This document shows, one piece after another, positions 48,483 through 58,411 of a DNA stretch of 64,000 nucleotides. Source of the DNA: Plicaturopsis crispa FD-325 SS-3 (Eukaryota; Basidiomycota; Agaricomycetes; Amylocorticiales; Amylocorticiaceae); contig KN832556.1 in assembly GCA_000827205.1 (NCBI GenBank), positions 989,198 through 1,053,197 of the forward strand, written 5' to 3'. Positions within the stretch are counted from its first letter, which is position 1, and every line of letters begins with the position of its first letter. The notes under the pieces were generated by a model. The model was given only the letters and a program-made list of their open reading frames with translations. It was not told the DNA's origin and ran no database searches. A program made the position numbers and the translations under genes.

Positions 48483-50325
48483 ATGGCAGGAACAAAGCTC
48501 GAAACATTGCCTGACGACGTCGTGTACGCGATAGTCGCGCATCTGCCTTTGCAGGACGTAGTCCGACTGCGCCAGGTATGCATTAACACTTCAACCGTTC
48601 TCATTGAATTTTATCTCGACTCGAAAGACCTCAAAACATTTCCAAAGAATAACCCACGATCGCGTCGTGTGGGCAGATGCCTACCGCAGATCCTCCCTCC
48701 TGCGTCCTCCAGGCCCTTTCCCATCCCAACCCCAGACGGAGTTGGAAGACATCCTGGTAACGACCTCGAAAGTCGAGGCTGCCTGGACGTCTCCACACCC
48801 CCAGCCGGTATCCCGGCGAACAATTCCATCCCTTAAGCAGCAATCCAAGCTACGCCTCTTGTACGGACGCTGGCTGCTGATTGGTGGGCCAAAGCAGGAA
48901 CTGGCGTGCTATGACTGCGATGCATCCGCCGACTTTGGCATTCCTGTGGCGAGGTACCCAGGATTCATCTGTGATTTCGCCTGCGACACCGCGATGCGCA
49001 GTAATGGCAATTCCAGTTTACTTATCGCCGGGTTCCAGCCACATCGTACGAAGAAAATGTGAGCACACCTCATCACAATTTACTGTCGTTTCCACTGCTA
49101 ATGCATAATAGCGTCATCCTAAAGTTAAATCTCACAAGCCCCAACCCGTCGTTCGAGCGGATGCACGCGTTCGATGGGCCGCCCGGACCCCTCACCCGCT
49201 TTCCGACAGGGCGTCGTTCCTTCTCAATGAAACTCGAAGGAGACATGCTCGTCATAAACGACCGCACCTACAACGTCGTAATACACCTGCTTACATTCCG
49301 CGTATACTCGATCCCAGACCCCGAAGAGGTGCGCCAGGTACTGCACTCTCGTCCTCCGTCTATAGCCAACCTCAAATGCGAAACAAACACAGGAAGCGGT
49401 GCGGATCTTCTGGCATCAATACTTGGTGGCCGGCGACCACCTGCTCGCCGTGCACCAGGCCATGAACTGCGAGACGCTATGGGAGGCCTTCCGCCTCCCC
49501 GTCCCAGATTCCCCGGACGCTCACAAATCCGAGAGCGTCCACAGGCTCGTCCGCACGCACATAGGCGTCACGGCCTTCGCGCCGCGCGAGCCCGCAGTCC
49601 TGCGCATCTCCACAGGCCCGTCCGACCCCGACATCCACATCTCCGTCGTCGCGATCGAGAACCGCGTGCCGCCCGACACGCACGACTCCTCCCTCTCCTT
49701 CGTGCGCCTCACCCTCTCCTCTCCGCCGCCTGAATTAAACGCACCCGACCCCGAATCAAACGCACCCGGGCCGGGGACGATCACGGTCACGAAAACGCGC
49801 GACATCCCATACCGCGAGGCGCACTTCCTCGAGGTGTCCGCTGCGGGGGGCGGGGTTGGGCGCGCGGTTGTGCACAGCGGGATGCGGTTTCTGCAGATCC
49901 ACGCGCTGACGCTGCGTGGTGGGGAGGGGGACGAGGAGCTCACGCTGCGCGGTGGGGAGGAGCTCACGCTGCGTGCCGGGGAGGAGCTCGCGCTGCGTGG
50001 CGGGGAGGAGCTTACGCTGCGCGATGGGGAGGAGCTCACCCTGCGCGGCGAGGAGGGTGGCCTGCGCGGTGGGGAGGAGCTCACGCTGAGCGGTGGGGAG
50101 GAGCTCACGCTGAGCGGTGGGGAGGAGCTCACCCTGCGCGGTGGGGAGGAGCTCCCGGACGAGGAGGAGGAGCTGCTGGATGAGGAGGTCGTGGTGACGC
50201 GGAATCTGTTCCCGGATGTGAATTTCGAGAGCGCTCCGCATGGGATGGTCATTGACGGGCTGCGTGGCCGGATCTGTATGATCTCTGATACGCCTGACCG
50301 GGTGGAGGTTTACGACTACATTTAG
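48483..50325 (+). CDS. F-box protein with a tandem-repeat tail (560 aa)
   Basis: Four exons (48483-48575, 48628-49058, 49112-49337, 49393-50325) sum to 1,683 nt, giving 560 residues. The N-terminal F-box reads LETLPDDVVYAIVAHLPLQ, then DVVRLRQTSKHFQRITHD and RVVWADAYRR, split by intron 1. It should bind Skp1 and so recruit a substrate to an SCF ubiquitin ligase. The central part has beta-strand-like repeats (LRLLYGRWLLIGGPKQELACY, FRVYSIPDP) as in basidiomycete F-box/WD-less propeller-like proteins. Residues ~422-505 are an array of an eight-residue unit GGEELTLR (24 bp). The end (PHGMVIDGLRGRICMISD) returns to the conserved type. The second 3' splice of intron 3 was chosen to give EAVRIFWHQY. 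Confidence 0.85.
49907..50160 (+). repeat. In-frame 24-bp minisatellite inside the F-box gene
   Basis: About ten degenerate copies of a 24-bp unit (GGTGGGGAGGAGCTCACGCT plus GCGC) encode GGEELTLR variants such as AGEELALR, DGEELTLR and GGEELTLS. Length changes by whole units would keep the reading frame. One unit is shortened (GGLRGGEE) and one carries an insertion (GEGDEELT). The run ends in an acidic stretch EEEELLDEE. Confidence 0.9.
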
Positions 50326-50860
50326 TTTGCACTTCTCGCTACTCCTTTACTGCTCTTAATCTTGGTTGATTTTTCCCGGGCGCTAGATACGCAGCAAAGT
50401 TTGCCTCTGCATTCTCTAGACGCTCACACTTGTCAAGTTGTCGCTCGTATCTAAAGCTTCATGCATCATGGACCTCGTACAATACGTACAACATGACCTG
50501 AATAATACATTTGGGTTCTAATGCAACAACGGTACAGATCGATATAAACACAATACGGATATAAACACAATATGGGGGAGGAGGACATGCGGGGTTCCGT
50601 GGGCGGCGAATATAAAGGTATAGCACCATATACATGTTGTACACTTGGGGTTGTTGTCGGATTTGCGCGCGCGGGCGTATGGATGGATGTGAAAAATGCT
50701 GGTGAACGATATAAAAAAATCAATCAACTCGAAACGAAACGAAACGAAGGGGGGACGAAATGAAATGAAATGCACGGGAAGGCAGACGAAAAGAGATCGA
50801 TCTGCGCTTATCAAATAAAGAGAGAAACTGTTACTTGACCTTCGAAGCGTGGAGACATCT
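50326..50860. other. Convergent 3' intergenic region
   Basis: This 535-bp spacer lies between the convergent F-box and kinase genes. It contains a degenerate A-rich pentanucleotide run (CGAAA then TGAAA) at about 50731-50773 and no gene. Confidence 0.45.
50731..50773 (+). repeat. Pentanucleotide microsatellite (CGAAA/TGAAA)n
   Basis: Short tandem of CGAAA shifting to TGAAA units, in the probable 3' UTR of the minus-strand kinase gene. Confidence 0.6.
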
Positions 50861-52733
50861 TTACTTGCCACCACCCCGCCCGTCCAAGGCTCCGCTAAGC
50901 CACCGGTGGGCCCGCACCTCCTTAATATCCGCCCTGCGCGCCGGGTCCGGCTCCAAGCACCTGCTCATGAGGTCCAGACACGCGCGCGACAGCCGATGGC
51001 TCGGATTATCATTGAGAGTGATGCGCCCGGCGATGGCGTCGCGCTCAGTGGGGAAGGGCGACGCGCCAGTGAGGAGATAGGACAGCAGGATACCGAGCGT
51101 CCATATCTCGGCGGGCGGCGCCTGGTACGGCTTCTTGGTGAGTATCTCCGAGGACGCGTAGGCTGTCGTGCCGAAGAAGAGCGTGTGGAATGGACGTGCG
51201 TCGGCGGGGTTGGCGATGATGGCGCTGCCGAAGTCTATCAACTTCACCTAGAGATGTATCATGCAGGTGAGTACATATGCAACCGAGATGCTCCGGGCAT
51301 AGCATGCTCACCTTGTGGTCCTTGTCGATGACCAGGTTCTCGTCTTTGATATCGCGGTGGGTGATACCAAGGGCGTCGAGGTAAAACACCGCTTCAACGA
51401 CCTGCGCAAAGATGTACCGTGCGTCATCCTCTGTAAGCCGTTTGTTCTGAGACTGTTCGATGCACTCAAAGAGATCATGCGATGGCCGGCGAGTACATGC
51501 CGGTCTTGCGGTAGCCAGCAATTCACCGTGTCGTTTTTGCACCGGGAACTTCATAGGTGTAATTGCATGACCGTCTTGAGAACTGCCCGGATGGTGGCTT
51601 CCCAGCACTTGGACGCGCGCGGGATCGTGGTAGGCATCTAGTGGCGTCGAAAGTTCGTAAGGAGAATCGGGGTCTGAGTCTGGAATGGAATCGCCGGAAG
51701 CTGAGGGTGTGAGAGAGGGTATCGACGTGCTGATTGCTAATGGACTGGGTTTAATGTCTTCTTTGGGAGATCGGACCTTCCGCCACGGTGTGCCGTGCAG
51801 TTCCTGTACCTACAGAATGAAGACACGATCAACAAGATTCAACACGATAATAAATTAGTCAAGACAAACCATGTAGAAAAACTTGGAGTCCTCGAACAAG
51901 TCAAGGCACTTGACGATGTTCTCGTGCTCAATGAAGTTGAGAATGAGAACTTCGGCAGGTAGCGGCCTGCCCAGTCCCTCTGCTTCCATCCAAGCATGCT
52001 CCGGGACTTTCGCCTTGATAATGAACTTTACGGCCACCTCACGTCCTTCAGCGCGATGATGCGCGGTCATGACAAACCCATACCCGCCCTTTCCGAGCTC
52101 ATCGCCGAGCTGGTACTCGTTGACGAAACGCTTGTCGAGGAGATGGTTCTCCGGAAACCGCTCCGAGTAGAAACGCGCGTTACGGTTCAGCGAGTAGTAC
52201 CCGGATAGAGTGCGCGAGAGCGACGGCGGCTGAGAGGTGACAACCTCCGATGTTTGGAGCAGTAAAGAGGGCGCGTGCGGAAAGTGCGACCCTGCCTGCG
52301 TCCGGTCGTACAGCTCGTCACCGAACTTTGCGGCAACGCGGAATGAGGCGGCGAAGGGGTCGACCTCGAGCGGCGTGTTGCTGAGGTCACGCATGCGTGG
52401 CGGGAACATGGGCGGGAGCGCGTCGGTGGTGTCGCGATGTATTCTTTTCTGGCGTTCAATGGCAGGCAGGGAGGTGTGTCCGAATTTCGATAGTGGCGAG
52501 AGAATGGTGGGCGCGTGGGGGTCATGGATGCTTCTAGGGTTGGGACTATCGATGCTGTGAGAGTTCCCGTTGGGCGAGACGAGGGTGTAATCGAACGGTA
52601 CGTGCGGGGAGAAAATGTGGCGCTCTGCGTGGTCGTGCAGGGGTGTCTGGAGGGTGTCGCTTCCCTCCGGAGACGAGAAACCGGTATCGCCAAGCGGGGA
52701 AAAGGGCGGGGAGTTGAGGTCGTGCAGGGCCAT
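50861..52733 (-). CDS. Serine/threonine protein kinase (PAS-kinase-like catalytic domain)
   Basis: The N-terminal ~210 residues are Ser/Pro-rich. The kinase domain begins YQLGDELGKGGYGFVMTAHH with the Gly loop, has the VAIK-type Lys in VAVKFIIK, then HRDIKDENL, DFGSA, GTTAYASSEIL and APPAEIWTLGILL. The activation-loop and APE-equivalent are unusual (TAYASSEILTKKPYQAPP). Between the hinge (FFYMVQELHGTPW) and RRPSHDLFECIE lies an insert of about 110 residues, Ser/Pro-rich. The C-lobe resembles the PAS-kinase (Psk) and Pim-like group (HDLFECIE, ASSEIL), but no PAS domain is seen in the reading frame. The ATG at 52733 is taken as start, although the frame stays open for ~300 bp upstream. A TATA-like TATATAT is ~100 bp before it. 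Confidence 0.87.
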
Positions 52734-53404
52734 TGTCCTGTTTGGATCTGGGAAAGAGAGTGGGGAGGTATAGAGACGCTCGCTGTGTTCTATGGCAGAA
52801 CGAGTGTAGAAAGGGTACCGCGCGGACAGGATATATAGGAAATGACGCCCGCCGAAGACGAGAAGGGATAGCCTCGACTGCGGGGATGAGGGGAAGGAAC
52901 AAAGAGCAGTCGGACAAAAGTTCAACTTGTCCGTCGAAACTTGAAAGGAATGCAATTCAGCGCCAGACCGTTTGGCCGGAGACGCTCTTGTTTCGTCGGT
53001 TTGTACGCGTCGGAGCGCGTCTCTTGACCAGTTCACAGCACAAAAGGATCATTCTGGCGCGCAAAGTATGTTCCATATCTGCGTTGTAGCACAGGACCCA
53101 AGGACAAAAGCTAGCGCAAGATGACAGCAGACAGACAACAGGAAGTCGGGTCTGCGGATGGGCGGCTCGAAGTTCTTTCTACTGACCTTTCCCGTTTTGG
53201 GTTCCTCGGTATCCACTCCGACTTTTGGCGCTTGCCTTGGTACACAGGAGGGCGATGCAAAAAACGTCGCTTTTGGTACAAGTACAGGGTCATCCAACAA
53301 GCAGCCCTGTAGATATGATAGAGTTTACAGGACAAGATGATCCTTAGATCACACCCGATCACTGGCACACCCAGCTTTTGCCCAGGATCCCTCTCCGAAG
53401 GCTA
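52734..53404. other. Intergenic region
   Basis: This 671-bp region lies between the kinase and DNA glycosylase genes, both on the minus strand. It carries the kinase promoter and the glycosylase 3' UTR. An upstream extension of the kinase frame crosses part of it, without homology. Confidence 0.4.
52831..52838 (-). promoter_or_regulatory. TATA-like element of the kinase gene
   Basis: TATATAT on the minus strand about 98-105 bp before the ATG. Confidence 0.35.
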
Positions 53405-55209
53405 TCACTCCTTCTCTGCGGGCTCCAGTGACCACATGTAGTACACACCTGGGACACGTTGTCAGCCTGTGATGAAAACACCGCTAACCGCGCACTCACC
53501 GAGACTCCGATACGGCTTCCATGGTTCCGTTAACTCCTCCATCTCTTGCGGAGTCAAAAGTGCGCCTCTGACAGAAGGTAATCAAGGTGAACAATGCGCA
53601 CGCGCTGACCAAGACGCGCGCTGTACGCACTTGATCTTTTTCTTCCCGTCTAGTCGGCTTTTGAGTATCGCTGGGGTTAGACCCGTAGGCAAAGGCGGTG
53701 CCTTGTTTCGCGCACGCATATTCAGGACCTGGTTGATAGACGGTGTAAACGGGGTCGGCATTCCTGCGAACTCGGAAGAGACATCGCCGTTAAGAAGCGG
53801 TGAAGTGACTGCGGACGATGGCGCAGGCGCAATGGAGGACGCATCCGGAGCAACTGCCTTTGAGGTTGCGGAGCGACCCTCCTTGCCAAATACTGGTAGG
53901 GCGTCCTCATCGTCGTCTTCCTGAGTGCTTATTTTGTCATCAGCCTCGTCAGGGCGATTGATTTTGTCTGGGGAGAGGGAGTACGAGTCTGTCGGCGAGT
54001 GCTGAGCGAGGAACCACCGAAGCATGCCGCGCTGGACACCGAGATCGCCTTCAATGATATTCTTTAATCACTCACTATTGCAGCCATGGGACAATGGGGT
54101 AAGCTCACCGACAGGTAGAATGTTTGGACGTCTCAGGGTAAAGATGGCAAACATATGCACTATGCGGAGCCATCAATACTGACAGGAAGATACTCAATGG
54201 AAATGCTTTACCCGTCCACTAGAAACGCAGCGTGACTGAGCGAATCCAATCGCATGAACCAGCAATGGTAGAACTCACCGGCCCAATACCTCTGACTGCC
54301 GTGAGCATTTCAAAAAGCTCTTCGTCATCGGCCTCGAGCAATTTCTCTGTCGACAGCCTACCGTCGGCAAACCGAGCTGCCAAATCCTGAACTACAAGCT
54401 CCCTTAGCAGAGAGCCAAAAACTGGCATTCAAACCAAGGTTCCTACCGTATTCAGCTTTGCGGCCGCTTAGTCCCGCTGTCCGCAAGGTCGCAAGATCCG
54501 TCTCAGCGACCTGTTTCGGGCTGGGGAAAAACGACGTTGGAGACTTTATCGCGCTGAAATAAAATTCAGCATTACCCTTGTTAATGGCAACGAGAGAGAT
54601 ACGCACGCGTAGTCGGTAGGTTTCTCCGGGAGGGAGGGGTCGAAGAGCCGAACAAATTTATGGTTGATGGAACGTGCAGCTAGCCATGATATCTGTTGCC
54701 CTCTGTATCAAGGGCGGTAAATATCGTATGCTGCCGGTGTATATCTCGTCTTACAAGATAGATACTGTAAGAGCGCTGTAATGCAGTCCTTCAGTCAAAC
54801 AAGACCTCACGCAAAGAAATACGCGGCCTTACCGAAACGGATGGACAATCTCCAACTGCTCAAACGGTTTGCATGTCATCTTGCGAAAGATTTCCTCGAA
54901 GCGGTGGTCCGCTTCAATGAGGTGCTCCTTCGCGTCCTTGAATGAGAACGTCAACACAGCGGGCACGAACGTCTCGGACTCTGCAACATTGCTATTGCCG
55001 TTGCTAGCAATTGCTGGCGGCGCGACTTGCACTTGCACTGGCTTGGCTGCCGCATTACTGCGGACCCTCTTTGCTGCCGGTTTCGTTGCAGACTCGGATG
55101 CCTTGGTCGGTTCTTCGTCAGAGGGAGCCTTGCGTTTGGTCTTGACTGGCTTGGGCGTTGTGGGCGCGCTGGGTGCGGCCGATCGACTTGCTGAGCGTGT
55201 TATGGGCAT
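53405..55209 (-). CDS. mag1: 3-methyladenine DNA glycosylase (HhH-GPD, Mag1/AlkA)
   Basis: This enzyme starts base-excision repair by removing alkylated purines from DNA in the nucleus. The N-terminus (MPITRSASRSAAPSAP, basic, nuclear-type) is followed by helices HPFRGQQISWLAARSINHKF, SPTSFFPSPKQVAETDL, LRTAGLSGRKAEYVQDLA, the helix-hairpin-helix LTAVRGIGPWTV and FAIFTLRRPNILPVGDLGVQRG, whose Asp is the catalytic residue. The family's usual TVDM before the loop reads TVHM here. The C-terminal extension (Ser/Asp-rich, then MRARNKAPPLPTGLT) ends SLEPAEKE. Six introns keep frame. An upstream in-frame ATG at 55239 (MRIALFRLSR) is an alternative start. The gene is divergent from pbi2, 342 bp away. 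Confidence 0.93.
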
Positions 55210-55551
55210 TCTGGAGAGGCGAAAAAGAGCAATGCGCATCAAACAAGTTCAGTCCTTTCAAGAGAAACGACCGATGCTGGTCGACTGCAATTATTGTGTG
55301 GGGCTTGTCCGAAAAACCGCTGACCGAGCAATTCTGAGACAGAGAACTTGGACGCGTAGCCACGTGGCAACGCGCCGGAGGATGCGGTGATGACATGTCG
55401 GATCGGGGTTCGGGATGTCGCGATGACATCTTCGCTCCTGCGGCGGTGGCGGATCGTTCCTCGCTCGATAGCGCTGCGGCTGCGCTCTCTCTCTTCCCTA
55501 CCACCACCACCACCACCACCACCACCACAAACGACACAGAAATCTGAGAAT
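55210..55551. promoter_or_regulatory. Divergent promoter region, mag1/pbi2
   Basis: This 342-bp spacer is shared by head-to-head genes for DNA repair and a proteinase inhibitor. It ends in a CAC microsatellite within the pbi2 leader. Confidence 0.4.
55501..55529 (+). repeat. CAC trinucleotide microsatellite
   Basis: About nine CAC/CCA units in the leader of the pbi2 gene, 22 bases upstream of its ATG. Confidence 0.85.
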
Positions 55552-55998
55552 ATGTCTGGAAGTGAGTGCAGCCTTTGGATCTCTCACGCGGCGAACTGAC
55601 AAGATCCACAGAGTACATCGTTGTATTCAAGTCGACTGCTACCCCCGAGCAGATCGAGAAGTACGCTACCGAGGTCTCCAACTCTGGTGCGCACTCGTTT
55701 AACCCTCTGTTTATATGTCGTACTGACCTGATCTCCATGCAGGTGGCGAAGTAACGAACCGCTACGATACGGTTTTGAAGGTGCGTTGACACCCCATGCA
55801 TTCGTTGACTGGATCTGACCAGCAGGATCCACATCAGGGTTTCTCGGCGGCGATCCCAGACTCGTACTTGACGCAGTTGCAGTCGCTCCAGGGCGGCGGT
55901 GTTGTCGACTACATTGGTCAGTCCATCGCAATCACCCACATCTACGCGATCGCTCATATGTCTTGACAGAACCGGATGGCACGGTCACCACCCAGTAA
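55552..55998 (+). CDS. pbi2: Proteinase B inhibitor Pbi2 (I9 family)
   Basis: Five exons (55552-55561, 55612-55686, 55743-55780, 55838-55916, 55970-55998) sum to 231 nt, giving 76 residues. It folds like the inhibitor-I9 propeptide of subtilisins and blocks vacuolar proteinase B. It also assists vacuole fusion in yeast. Motifs: KYIVVFKSTATPEQIEKYAT, SGGEVTNRYDTVLKGFSAAI and QGGGVVDYIEPDGTVTTQ. The first exon codes for only three residues plus one base. There is no signal peptide, as expected for this cytosolic family. Confidence 0.93.
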
Positions 55999-56327
55999 TC
56001 GCTGGGTGGCACCTGCCCTGTACACTAATGTATGAAAGAACTATAAGGACCCACCCACGCATCTTCGGTTATTTGTTGTATGAATGAGACTGTATACACA
56101 GGCTTGAACGAGGGTATATCGTATATCGTGTTTTGCCTGGCAAGTAAGTCAAGCGTTCGCGCTTTATAGCCTCTACAAGCTTTATAGCATCCACACCAGC
56201 AAGCCTCGACGCACGATCAAGACTGTCCAGCGCCCAGTCAGACTGTTCAATGTTCTTAGCACAATGTCAAACTGGAAGCGCGGCAACCGAAATAGTAAAT
56301 TTACTCACCCAGTGTGCACACGCAAAC
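55999..56327. other. Convergent 3' intergenic region
   Basis: This 329-bp AT-richer spacer separates the convergent pbi2 and MIC12 genes. No gene is seen. Confidence 0.45.
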
Positions 56328-56775
56328 TTAGGACTGCTTCTGCGACTGGCTTGTCTCACTCCCATATAGCAGCTTCTTGCCCCACTCCTGTGCTCGCAGG
56401 TCCCAGCTCCCAAACCCTCTAAACAGCGTCTCGATTTCGGCATTCCATCGGTCCTGGAACACAGAGAGGAACGGGTGGTGTGTTATACGCGCAGCCGCGG
56501 GCAGAGGTGCCGGTATGTATGTAGGTGCGTCCACTAGACGCACAGAGAGCGAATGCAAGCTATAAACATATCAATACGCGTCGTTCTGCTACTCGAGAAG
56601 TAGACGTACTCGGATTGGTGCTGCGCCGTCCGTGTCGCTATGAGGTTTGAGAACCCATAGTATACCTATATGTGCACCATGGGTCAGTTACTCCCGTGTA
56701 GGCATCCTTGAGAGCGAGGGAGCGTACGCCGCCAGCAACGAGTGCGCCCGATACAGGACCGACAAGGAACGACAT
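56328..56775 (-). CDS. MICOS subunit MIC12-like protein (111 aa)
   Basis: Three exons (56728-56775, 56610-56665, 56328-56559) sum to 336 nt, giving 111 residues. The N-terminal membrane segment is MSFLVGPVSGALVAGGVYYG, followed by SNLIATRTAQHQSDLHSLSV, RLVDAPTYIPAPLPAAARI and DRWNAEIETLFRGFGSW. It resembles small fungal MIC12-type proteins of the mitochondrial cristae-organising (MICOS) complex, anchored in the inner membrane. The family match is by pattern and size, so I hold it with less confidence than the gene model. It faces the Nudix gene across only 118 bp. Confidence 0.75.
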
Positions 56776-56893
56776 GAACGGAGGAGGGGAAATTCTTCCG
56801 ATATCCGCCCCTTGGCGCCGACACTCATCACTTTCCGCACTTTCCATATGTCGTCTTCTCTTGTTCTCGCATTTGCTCTGGTATACGGAAAAC
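56776..56893. promoter_or_regulatory. 118-bp bidirectional promoter, MIC12/Nudix
   Basis: This is the shortest head-to-head spacer in the window. CT-rich on the plus strand with no TATA box. Confidence 0.45.
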
Positions 56894-58190
56894 ATGGCCA
56901 CGCCCACAGACACGCCCATGTCTTTCCTGGAAATTGTCGCGCTCTGCGATAATTTCTCTGTGCGCAAGGCACGAGCAACTACGGACTCGGAGCGACTCGT
57001 GCCATGGGCATTGTCCTCGGCCCCGACGAGCCCCGTTATTGGCCTTCTCAGGCCCGCGATCGTCGACCTACTGCGTTCGGAAAATGAACGCCTCAACTCA
57101 CCTCAGATTTGGGATATCCCAGCCCAACTTGACGCACCCAATGCCAGGATTAGCTTCCACTCCCGGATCGACACGCCCGGGAGGCGGACGGCCGTGATGA
57201 AGGAAATGTGCGAGCGCTGGCGCGACACGGGGCTGTATCCCGACGTGATTGGGCCGCAGAAATGGCGGGCTGAGATGTACTCCGTGTACGCCAACCCTTT
57301 CGGCGCGCACGACCACATCCTCGACGGCACAGGCAACTACGCCCTTGAAATAGAGCGTGCCGCTTGCGCTCTTTTCGGAACGATCACCTACGGTGTCCAC
57401 ATGTCGATCTACGAGGATGGAGAAGATATACGCATGTGGGTGCCGACGAGGGCGAAGACCAAGCAGACGTGTGTATATGTGTTTCTCTGCCACACGAGGG
57501 TATGCTAGTACTTCCTGCCATCTTACCAGCGTCTGGAACCAGATGGCCCGGGTTTCTAGACAACAGTGTCGCTGGCGGGATCCCCAGTGGTACGGGAATT
57601 TTTGAAGCGATAGTGAAGGAGGCTATGGAAGAAGCTAGCATCGCGGAGGACATTGTCCGCAAGCACGCGAAATGTGTTGGATGTCTTAGTTATTTCTACC
57701 AGTAAGCGCTTAATTTCGGTCAGCGTGACCATTATTATAATCTCAACATCTTGGTACAGGACAGACGCTGGGTGGTTGCAGCCCGAGATCGAATATTTGT
57801 ACGAGCTCGTCATACCAGAAGGGGCTGATCCTACGCCTTTCCGACCTGAGCCGCTCGACGGCGAGGTTGAGTCATTCGAGGTGAAGATGTCTATCTCTTG
57901 TGACAAGCTTGGCCTCGTCTCATGTGCGACTATTCTCCAGCTACTTCCAATGGACACCATCATCCAAGAGATGCGGCTAGGAAAGTTCAAGCCCAACTGT
58001 GCATTGGGTAAGTTCTCCGAACAACTCTTTTCCTTGAACGCCAAAGCAATCTCTTACAACAATCCCGCGGCCTCCCACAGTGATCATAGACCTCCTGATT
58101 CGCAAGGGGCGCATCGTACCGGACAACGAGCCTGATTTCGTGCACATCATGACAAGACTACACGGAAACTTCGATTACGACCTGTGGTGA
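56894..58190 (+). CDS. Nudix hydrolase, thiamine-pyrophosphokinase-related (DUF4743)
   Basis: Four exons (56894-57468, 57543-57701, 57760-58007, 58081-58190) sum to 1,092 nt, giving 363 residues. An N-terminal DUF4743 domain (MSFLEIVALCDNF, KWRAEMYSVYANPFGAHD, IERAACALFGTITYGVHMSIY) precedes the Nudix domain. The Nudix box at residues 203-225 (GGIPSGTGIFEAIVKEAMEE then ASI) carries the metal-binding Glu residues and has KE in place of RE, as is usual in this subfamily. The family is related to yeast YJR142W and plant NUDT20/24, which act on modified thiamine diphosphate. A start further upstream is in frame, but the ATG at 56894 gives the family-typical N-terminus. Confidence 0.92.
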
Positions 58191-58246
58191 CAAGATGTTG
58201 TATGTACGAAACTGCAAGAACGGAAACCAGATATCACTTGGCTGTG

Positions 58247-58273
58247 ATGTATGTATGTATGTATGTATGTATT
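58247..58273 (+). repeat. Tetranucleotide microsatellite (ATGT)n
   Basis: About six or seven perfect ATGT units just after the Nudix stop codon, in its 3' UTR. Confidence 0.85.
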
Positions 58274-58411
58274 TTACTGTCGTCTGTAAAGGATGGAATA
58301 GCAAACAAAAAATATGTATTACAGTTTGTGTCGTGCGGATTCGTTATGGTCGTGATGTGTGTTCGGAAATGGTTGTAAGGGATACAATGCGATGGACAGA
58401 GTGCGAATGGA

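Noticed and set aside
49521-50252. Long minus-strand open frame (243 codons) opposite the F-box gene
   Set aside because: It is the antisense of the GC-rich repeat; its sequence is a Ser/Pro low-complexity mirror, without motifs or splice logic.
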